From contig CM065885.1 in NCBI GenBank assembly GCA_033439255.1, forward strand, positions 2,418,001-2,482,000: 64,000 nucleotides of DNA, written 5' to 3'. Positions 56,095-64,000 of this stretch are shown piece by piece. The position numbers and the translations under genes were made by a program. Origin of the DNA: Hericium rajendrae. Taxonomy: Eukaryota > Basidiomycota > Agaricomycetes > Russulales > Hericiaceae. The first letter of the stretch is position 1, and the number at the start of each line of letters is the position of its first letter. The notes beneath the pieces are model-generated. The model was not told the origin of the DNA, made no database searches, and saw nothing but the letters and a program-made list of their open reading frames with translations.

Positions 56095-58429
56095 CCCGCG
56101 TTAGCACAAATACACGAGATACAGATGCTTTTTACTTACCTTGAATCCCTCTGCATGCTACCTTTCCCTTCCGGCTTTCGATTTGACGGGAGATAGAGGG
56201 GAGCAAGCGAGCGGAGAGGACGGAGAACGGAGGAGCAGTGGTTGAGGAGTGGTTGAGGAACAGAGTCGAGACGAACTTCGACGCGAGTTCGGCGCTTCAG
56301 CCGTCGAACGAGCGAGTCAAAGTTTCTCGCGACGTAGCAAATCAAATCAAATACATAAAATTATAAAACAAAATACAGTAGTGTAGAATAGTAATATACA
56401 TGGATTGAATGAGCTGAGTGTCTACATAACCTAGCATACAAGACCGGACAGCAGAGTCAAAGTTGTCACGTCTGCCATAATTAGTCTCTGATGCTCTCGG
56501 CAAGCGCCCGGCAACCACAAATCCCGGCTCCGGCCGGGATTCGTATATAAGGCATGCACGACGCGCGTTACCTCTTGCTCTTTAACTCCCACCATCTCCT
56601 GCCACGTCGACACTTCGTCGTCGTCGCTTGCTCGTCGTCGTCGCTTGCTCGTCGTCGTCTCTCGCTTGCTCGTCGTTGTCTCTCTCTTGCTCGTCGTTGT
56701 CTCTCTCTTGCTCGTCGTTGTCTCTCTCTTGCTCGTCGTTGTTGCCTGCTTGCTCGTCGTTACTGCCTTTTTGCTTGTTGCTACATTTATTTAGGTAAGC
56801 TTCTATTCTCTATCTCTTATGTCCTATGCTAATGCTTCTATCACTTGATATAGTACTTGTGTATATTGACTAGTTAAGTTTTGTTTATATCTTCTTACAC
56901 TAATGTCTTGAATTGTCCTGTAGGATTTCGCTTTTTTATTAGTTTGGTAAGCTTTGATGTTATCTTTTCATATTAATGTCTTCTTATCTTACTTATGTTT
57001 TCGCTTTTTATAGTTATTGTAAGTTTGTTCTCTTTGTAGTTACTTAGAATTTTTTTGTAGCTTGTATTATGTTTTGTAATAAAATTATATGAAAAATATA
57101 ATGTTTTTTAAATTTCGATGTTTGTGACTTAAAGACATAAGATTATTGAGCCTATTATATTTTTTCTATTATATGCTGAAATAATATATTTGATAGAGGT
57201 AATATAGGATAGATATAACTTTGACTAGCTAGATATAATATAATAATGGAGATATAGTATATAGTTGGCATAGCTTCTATAGCTATCTTATACTATAATG
57301 GCTATGATAGCTATGATAGCTTATACTCTATGCTATGATAGCTATGTAGCTTATGCCCTATGCTATGGCAGCTATGACAAGCTATGATAGCTTTGCATAG
57401 ATTACTTGACTGCTATGTATAAAAGAGGACAGCTATGGACCTAGGAAAGCTATGTAGCTAATATAGTGTTATATACCAGTGACATATTTCTCTGATGCAT
57501 GGGTACGCCTCGTCTCCTTCAAGGCATGTAGCCAGCTGACAGAATTGCAGGCGACTTCCTCCTCAAGAAGATGCTCGAAGCCATTCCAAATGCAATCACG
57601 CAGCACCACGCGTTCGTCGAGTTTGAGGCCGGCTTACGAGAGAAACGACCGCTGCAACTGGAGGAATGGGAGGCCATGTTTGAGGCCTGGGATGCAGACA
57701 AGGAGCATAAGCCCAGCCCTTTTGCCATGCCTCGAGCGAGTGCGTGTCTTGCTCTCAATGGGGGTGCACTACGCTGACATTTTGTTGAAGAAAAATCAAT
57801 GGCGCAGTTGAAGATCGAGCTAAAAGAAGAAGAAACGGCGGCGCTCGGGCAAGCAGCTGAGGACGTGGGCGATGCGAGCGGGCTATCATTCCTGCTTCTT
57901 GGGCTTGAGATGGAACAACAGCAGTGAGCTTTTTCCCTCTATTTTGTAAATTTCTGTGCTGATTGAAGCAGGCGTCTGCTTGTGGAGGATGTTCGGGCGG
58001 CGAGGCTCCCGACGACAATGGACCTCTCTGACTTTGAGGACCGCTGCCGCGCTTTGAGGCGGAAGCTTCGCAGGCTTCGGCGTCAACAGCGTGTTCACAT
58101 GCCTGGCCTTGCTCAGGCTTCCGACGAAGGCGCTTCGCCTGATGCACCTGAAGGGGTGCAGCTCCCAAAGCCGGAGGAAACACAGCTCACCATGCCCTCT
58201 GATTTGGCCTCGGAGGCGTCCATGTACGTTGTTTTTTAACTCTACCGACAATACCCGGAGGACGGGTTACAAACCAGCCGGCAACTTAAAAGGCCATTAA
58301 ATGGGTTTAAAACCCTCCTTAATAAATTCGGAAAAAAATAAAAATAAAAAACCTACTGCCTGGGCCGCTTTTTGGGCTGCAAAATTGTGTATTGTACATG
58401 TAAATACAGGGATAGGGATAGGAGAAGCA

Positions 58430-59044
58430 TTAGGGGCAGGCAGCATGGGCAGTGAGCACAGTGCAGGAGGTGCTGGATGCACGGGCTGCAGGGGCGGTGC
58501 AGCATGGGTAGCATGGGCGGTGTATCGCAGGCTGCAGGTACAGCGCAGTGCAGGCGGCATGGACGGTGTGTTGCGGGCTGCGTGGGTGGTGTAACATGAG
58601 CTGTGTGGGTGATACAGGCAGCACAGCAGGGGCGCCATGAGCAGCAACGGGCAGCTTGGGTGCATGCAGGCGGCTCAGGAACGGGGCAGCTCGAGCAGCA
58701 GCGACGGCGATGGCATAGGCAGCATGGGCAGGAATTGTGGGTGGGCGGTGCAGAGAGGCAGCCACGGGCATAGATGGGTAGCAGGGGTGCGGGTGGGAAC
58801 GGGCAAGCGGCGAGGTATGAGCAAGCAGCACGGGCAGCGCTAGAAGTGAGGGCGGCGGGGGAGGCGGGGCGGGGTACGTAGGGGATGTATCAGCTGCATG
58901 ACGGCTCATGGGAGTGGAGAGGGGAGGAGGGCCGAGCCAAAGCCAAAGTCGAAGGCGTACCTTGTTGAGCCTCCAGCTTGCCATCACACCGTGCCTTTCC
59001 ACGCCATGCCATGTCCAAAAAATCCATGCAGGATCCAGATACAT
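58430..59044 (-). repeat. 3' non-coding region of copy C, pyrimidine-rich
   Basis: Counterpart of 47111-47879. A small length difference from copy A (CCACCCACGCAGCC against CCACCCACAGCC) is visible near 58580. Its open frame is not considered a gene. Confidence 0.55.
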
Positions 59045-59051
59045 GTGAAAA

Positions 59052-62000
59052 CTAAGCTATGCAGGGGCTGGCGGTGTTAGACCTCCCCAAAAACTTCAGT
59101 GCTTGCTCTTGAACCTCGCTGGTGAGGCTTCGAATCGACGATGCGAGGCCATCATACATCGTAGCGTGATGGATGGCATATGACACCAGCCCTTCCCACA
59201 GCTCTGCATCAGGACGCCTTGTGGAAATTGAGTTGTCGGATGGCATATTCTTGCGCCGATTTGCTTTTTGAACCCACCAGCCTGCTTTCCAAATGAAGAA
59301 CCGTATGGCGCACGATATCTCCGAGGACAACAGCTGGACCTCCTCTCGCCAGCGAACTGCTCGTGCCCTGGCCTTAAGCCACTCAATACGAAAATCTACA
59401 TGCATAATTAGCATGGCATGTAGGCACCCAGGGATCCCGGCTCACCTTCGTTCAGCACCTCATCCCCAATGCTGCCTTCCGACATCGAATGCCAGATCCA
59501 CGAAAGCTTATGCCTGCTTTCGCCAGTCCTTTCTCCTGGCACAACAACCTCCGGCATCCCCGCAATCTCCCTGACATGGTTCTCCTCCATAGCCTCCCGG
59601 TTCTTCAAAACTCGCTCGCCAAGGCCCCGCTTGTCTTCATCCTTCAACTCGCGGAGCTTCTCCTCCCAATCACCTGGTCCGACAAGCCGACGGTAGGCTT
59701 CACGAGCGCGAGTATAGCTTGCTGCCGCCTTATTGACACGGCGGTCAATCGCAGCTTGAAGGGAACGCGCTCTGGTGTTCGGTCCCTGGCCGGTGATGTT
59801 GTTTATCTTGAACCTAGTCATCCAGGTGCGAACTCGGAGCTGCCTGCGAAGCTCGTCGAGGGCCTCCAGTGCGCTAGCGTACCGCAAATCGGCCTCCAGC
59901 TGTGATAGAGCTGGTTCACAATGCTCGGGTCGCGTGGCGATCGAAAGTCCAGAGGGTAGATACAGCTTGATGTCCTCAGGAAGGCGTGTTGAGTTTGCTC
60001 GGCCGTCCTCGTCGGGCTCCATAAGACGGGACACGCGCGGCATGTGGATCTCTTGCTCAGATCGAAAGCGTCGGATCAGCTTGAGGAGGGTGTTGCGGGC
60101 CTCTTGGCGCCGCGTTTCGTCTGCATCACCTGCAGGCTTGCGGAGGTTTGCCCTTCAAAGCGGTTAGCCATTAGACTAGGTGTAGGCAAACAGCCGCTTA
60201 CTGCATGCCTTCAATCTTCAGTCCCAACGTCAAGAAAGCGCCCGCACCTGGCTGCGATTCCTCGCTAGCACGGCTGCTTCCTGCCCCATTCATATGTTGA
60301 TCGATACGCTCCTTGATCTCCGCGAGCAATGCCTCTTTATTGCAGATCAATATATGAGCATTCAGAGGGGCTGGGAAACTCACTGTCCTGCGAGCACACA
60401 TAAGGGTTGGTACCCGCGCGGTTTAACTCCCATTGTTCGACAGATTCCCTCCATTGTGCAATTTGGTCACCATGCATTTCCTCAAGCGCGGTGGTGTAGC
60501 CTTCGAATATCTCCTGCTGTTCACCGGCCTCCGCTATGGCGACCTTCAGGCGCCGTTGAAGCTGCGGCCCTAGCCAAAGCGCATCGATGTGTCAGCGCAA
60601 AACCGACTGATCGAGAAGAGCTTGGACCCACCAAGCTGAACCGTTTGCCGCCAATTTGCATGCCCGCAGTGGTCATCTAAGGTGTCATGCCTTCCTCCAG
60701 GCCCCATCTCTTTTGTACTTGCAGCTGCGCCGTTCGTGTTCGCCCAGTTGCGCTCTGGGGCCTCACCGTCCGTCTGCCCTGCACCGTATTTGTAATGAAG
60801 ACTATACGGCGCCTGGCATTTGTCTTCATGGGCGGACAAGTGGAATTTTGGCACGGCGAAGTCGATGCTTTCTTTAGGAATAGACTTTTGAAGGAAAGGA
60901 GGGAGGGCAGCCATGCGTTCAAAAAACTTCCTTGACCACTGGCAAGCGATGTCGTAGGAGATGAGGAACGCAACGTTTAGGATCAGCGCCACGACGCTAA
61001 AGAACACGAAGTCCATGTTGCAGTATCTAGGCCTGTGGTGAGCTAAGCTCGAATAGCAAGAGCAACTGAGACCCACCTTTCGCCCCGCTGCAAGTCACCC
61101 AGCCCGTTTGCCATCCAAAACCCATGTCGCGAGTCAAAAACGCCGCCCACCCCCGTCGTCCGAAGCCCCTTCGTCTTCTTGTTGTTGGCATTTGCAATCG
61201 CGGCAAACCCTGCGCAGGTGCTGATCTAAACCAAGGCCCTTAAGCAAGGCCGCCCAACGCCGGCACACGGCAAACGGGAACGCACCTCGGCCTCATCCAC
61301 ATGTTCCATGATGTGCTCCTCGTAGCTCTCGTCCGGAACGAAGTATGCATATCCTGTGAGCAAACCGGGGTCCCGCTCATTTGAAGATCGCAGCCGGTTC
61401 TTCAAGCGGAAGTTGGCATCGATGGCCAAGCAACGGCGATAAAGCCATCTGAGATGCGGTCAGCGCGAATGCATTCAAGGGAGCAGTATGCGCACCTGGC
61501 ATCAGGGTCGCTCTCCCAGTCGCTCGGCAGATTGATGCCGGGATGCGGACAGGCCGGGCACATCAGGGCAAGCTCGCCCTTGGCCGTCCCGCCAACCCCG
61601 CTGTGCTCGTGGCCTCGGCCCCGTGCTTGAAAGCCTTCATGACGCGCCACTGGCGGGCCATCAGCGTGAAACTTGCAAGGCGATTCTGATCCAATATCAG
61701 CACATGGGCCAGACCGAGGATAATAAGACAAACCGGAAGATTTGACGGGTTCACGTTATCCGTTACAAGCTCCAAGGTTTTATAGAAGTCGTACGCGTTC
61801 GTCTTTCCCTGAAGAGACAGCAGGTGGAAAAGCTCCAGAACCTCAAACGTCGCGCACGTCTGAGGCTCGAGCAAGGTTGCCGGCCACCAGCGGCGGCGAA
61901 GCAACTGTTTCCGGGGGTGGACCCCTGCATTGGCGGAGCACCTGCAGAAGTCGACGTTCACGCGATGGATGCCGTTGGTGTGTATCACCGTGAACGTCTT

Positions 62001-62794
62001 TTCAACAGGCTGCCGAAGGCCGCAGACCTCGCCCACTGGGTGTCCTAATTGAATGCGCATGCCGAGTGATGCGAGGGATACGCGTGTAAAAAACCCGCCC
62101 TCCCATTTCTGACATCCGGCGTCAGTGACGTGGAAAAAAAAAAAGCTGCAAGGTACGGACCTTGATATCGTGCAGCGGATGGTATCTGTGGCAATCCGCT
62201 GCGCACTGCTCACAAATTAACCACCCCCCAAAGCAACTGTGACAACGTATGCATGGCGTCGATGCGTCGGATTGGCAGCGAGCGCACATGGTGGACCCGG
62301 AATCCTGCCCTCGACCCTCCAACCGCAACAGCTCGTCCAAATATTCATCCATAAAGGGCCTCCACGCCTTCAGAGGGAAATCCTGCAGAAAACATCAGAA
62401 TAGATCTCAGTACACAAGGTTTATAAACACTTACGGAATTTTCATAACGACGTGCCGGGACATCATCCGCGGAAACTTGTATGACGCCATCTTCATCAGC
62501 GTCGACCACAGGATTATCGTAGGCTTGATCCACATCTTCAATATCGTCGAAGGCGTCGTGCTGAATACCCTCGTAATCTGGCGTCGTAGGTGCAGCCGCG
62601 TCGTCAAGAGCGGAGGCAGCCGGTATGAGGGGAGCTGGCGTCGGCTTCACAAGTGTCTTCTCAGCGACTATGCGCCTGCCGTCCTTCGAAGCCGTGAGGA
62701 CGATAGAGCGCGCCTGAGCCTTTTCGGTTTGCTCAAAAAAACCCTTGGGAGCGACTCGTTTCTTTGAATTGGATTTCGAACGCGAGCTTGACAT
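59052..62794 (-). pseudogene. KDZ transposase, copy C (one frame difference from A)
   Basis: Same gene as the copy A transposase, starting MSSSRSKSNSKK (ATG at 62792-62794). Here the CxC2 domain is continuous: VDFCRCSANAGVHPRKQLLR, then RRWWPATLLEPQTCATFEVL. The LQRGER region near 61080 is also in frame, unlike in copy A. It has one base fewer in a G-run near 61620 (minus strand, before RGHEHSGVGG), which shifts the frame there relative to copies A and B. Otherwise the zinc cluster, the two core Asp motifs, the H..C motif and the C-terminal helices match copy A. As the change is in a homopolymer, an assembly error is possible and the gene could be intact. Confidence 0.75.
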
Positions 62795-63031
62795 GTCAAG
62801 ACTGAAAGTGAGGGTGGAAATGGACGGGACGTAGAGGAGGCGACGAGGGGAGGAGGCCCGCGGGACGAAGCGGCTCGAGCGGCACAGGAACAAGAGAGGT
62901 GGTCTCACGGCCCACACACTCTGTAGGCCCTCAACAAAGACGCGTTCCGCAAAGACGCGATGATCAACAAAGACGCGTCGTGAAAGTAACGTGACTCGCG
63001 CAGTCGCAGACGCCTGCCGCAAGGCGCATGT

Positions 63032-64000
63032 TTATTTCGTAGGTGAAGCGCCGACATCTGTAAATACATTTTCTATGTCTTTTTCCAGCTCGTCACGATG
63101 TGAAAAAAACCCCATGCAATGAGACCAGCGCCCAGGTCGCTCCCTCAAAATTCTCTCCCACTCAGCAGGATCCTGCTCTATGACCTCATGCTCGTGACGA
63201 AACCCGTAGTCAACATAGCGGAACAAGGCCCCAGCGCTGTACTGCGTGAACGAGCTCCGCGAGTCTTCAGGGTGAAGTGGGGTGTTGCCGTGTGGCACGC
63301 TCCCTGAGGGAATGTGCACGACGGAACCGGGGGGATAGCGAATGACGAGGCCGAGCTTCGCGAGCACAAGCATGGCACTGCGGTCCGGGTTGAAGTTTCC
63401 CAAGGCTAAAATTGAGCACCAGCCGTACGGAAGGTTTGACGAGTCCAAGTGCATTGCACATGAAACATGCGGCCCAAAATTGAATGAGCACGCTGCATAG
63501 ACGGGGCTCCCGAAGGGCACTTGAAGCTCGGGCTGCCGCTTGATGATGGCCTCAAGGGTCTCGTAGTAGTGGTTGTACAGCTTGGGTGCACCCAGCCCAA
63601 ACGTGGCTAAGCCCAGTCAGAAGGGCAAAGGGCGATGCGACGACGATGAAGGGCGTACCAGACATAAATTTTGACATGCGGTGCAGGTCCGGGTTGGCAA
63701 GCAGGTGCTGCAAAGCACCTTGGTTTCGCTTTGAATCCTCTCGCAAGTTCTTTGGGCGCTGAGAAAAGCATGAGCGAACATGTTTCGAGCTTATCAAGGG
63801 GAGAACGCACCGTCTGGCCACAGCCGAAAGATACCCCGGTACTCACGAAGCCGTAGCGGCCCCGGCGGTTTTTCTCTGCTGAAGTTTCTCCGTGCAGCAC
63901 CATCTCCCCATTGGCAATGTCCATCGCGTGCACAACTCGCCCACATGCCTGATCCCACCTCGGGTCGTTAGGCCTCCCAGCAAGGGAGGCCACAATTCGA
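63032..64000 (-). CDS. TET/JBP dioxygenase, copy C (cut by window edge)
   Basis: The 3' two thirds of a gene nearly identical to copy A. The window begins within VASLAGRPNDPRWDQACGRV and continues to the same C-terminus (TDVGASPTK). Iron ligands H-x-D (CAMHLDSSN) and the second His (GSVPHGNTP) are present, as is FRYVDYG. One clear residue difference is LGLVIRYPPG here against LGLVIHYPPG in copy A. No break was seen in the visible part. The N-terminus is outside the window. Confidence 0.82.

Larger units (their letters stand above)
54518..57476. mobile_element. Non-autonomous element with AGCTATGATAGC-like subterminal repeats
   Basis: Inserted in an intron-position of KDZ copy B. Both ends carry 200-300 bases of AT-rich DNA packed with AGCTATGA / CATAGCT words (54530-54720 and 57240-57460), the left mostly as GAGCTATGAGAGC and the right as GATAGCTATG. 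The core is a GC-rich minisatellite (54840-55960) with GAGGCGTGCGGGCGGCGAGT-type units, then a unique part with a perfect palindrome, a TATATAAGG box near 56545, and TCTCTCTTGCTCGTCGTTG repeats (56620-56770). No transposase is seen. Exact ends and any target duplication are unclear. It may be a hAT- or MITE-like passenger, but the class is undetermined. Confidence 0.6.
52418..58212 (+). mobile_element. KDZ transposase, copy B, interrupted and cut short
   Basis: Diverged KDZ transposase. Starts MMRAKKRVFEVVDSAQPTVI. The zinc cluster is VLCSSCSTGKATFRCRECHG with LCLACLKHGHHRLPLH. The CxC2 domain has VLHTNGIHLVDVDFCGCAG and RASWWPATPLSPQTCATM. The core shows LAMDANFRLKSRLRSS (first Asp), SYDLACQWKKKFWRH (second Asp), VPEFHLQAHKESC and GPERNWSWLNGAASSTKEMG. 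An insertion of about 2.95 kb (54518-57476) lies in what is an intron in copy A. Coding resumes with FLLKKMLEAIPNAITQHHAF and ends abruptly around MPSDLASEA, where copy C begins. The last ~300 residues of the protein are therefore missing here and should lie beyond copy C, outside the window. Up to the cut the exons read cleanly. Confidence 0.8.
58213..64000 (-). mobile_element. KDZ DNA transposon, copy C (partial, inverted)
   Basis: Nearly identical, inverted copy of 42161-47947 of copy A: terminus at 58213-58280, pyrimidine-rich 3' region, transposase gene and most of the dioxygenase gene. It is cut by the right window edge. It lies inside the transposase gene of copy B, so it is younger than B. 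Differences from A are few, mostly single bases and one-base changes in homopolymer runs. Confidence 0.88.

Overview
The window looks like nuclear DNA of an Agaricomycete, probably a wood-decay or polypore-type basidiomycete. Genes are split by many short introns (about 45-65 bases, GT..AG). The gene set is basidiomycete in character: a GH45 endoglucanase, a NIS1-like secreted protein, a DUF6535 membrane protein, and the KDZ transposon / TET-JBP dioxygenase pairing known from this group.

Bases 1-12.8 kb are a compact host region: GH45 endoglucanase (+), an AIF/FSP1-like FAD oxidoreductase (+), a small membrane protein (-), a NIS1-like secreted protein (-), a phosphoinositide phospholipase C (-), an F-box protein (-) and prefoldin subunit 5 (+). 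From 13.4 to 18.5 kb lies a DUF6535 gene whose 5' end is duplicated about 4.2 kb away, where it is fused to a broken glutamine-rich sequence. From 20 to 26.8 kb the DNA is made of decayed duplicates: a roughly 2 kb gene-like unit present twice, then a dead copy of the F-box gene.

Bases 28.9-39.6 kb hold three minus-strand genes. Two belong to one unrecognised large-protein family. The third carries two RNase H1 N-terminal-like (hybrid-binding) modules. Between the two large genes is a KDZ-type terminal sequence followed by nine ~112-base tandem repeats and GC-rich minisatellites.

Bases 41.1-64 kb are a nested transposon complex with three KDZ modules, each a TET/JBP 2-oxoglutarate/Fe(II) dioxygenase gene followed by a CxC2-type KDZ transposase gene. 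Copy A (+) and copy C (-) are almost identical and inverted. Copy B (+) is diverged; it is interrupted by a ~2.9 kb element with AGCTATGATAGC-like subterminal repeats, and then cut by copy C, which runs off the right edge. A gene with three RNase H1-N-like modules sits between A and B.

The most interesting reading, partly inference, is a mobile anti-silencing package: a transposase, a predicted 5-methylcytosine oxidase, and neighbouring RNA:DNA-hybrid-binding-like proteins, with ACGCGT (MCB-like) motifs upstream of its genes. Introns and family assignments were read by eye, and no database search was run.
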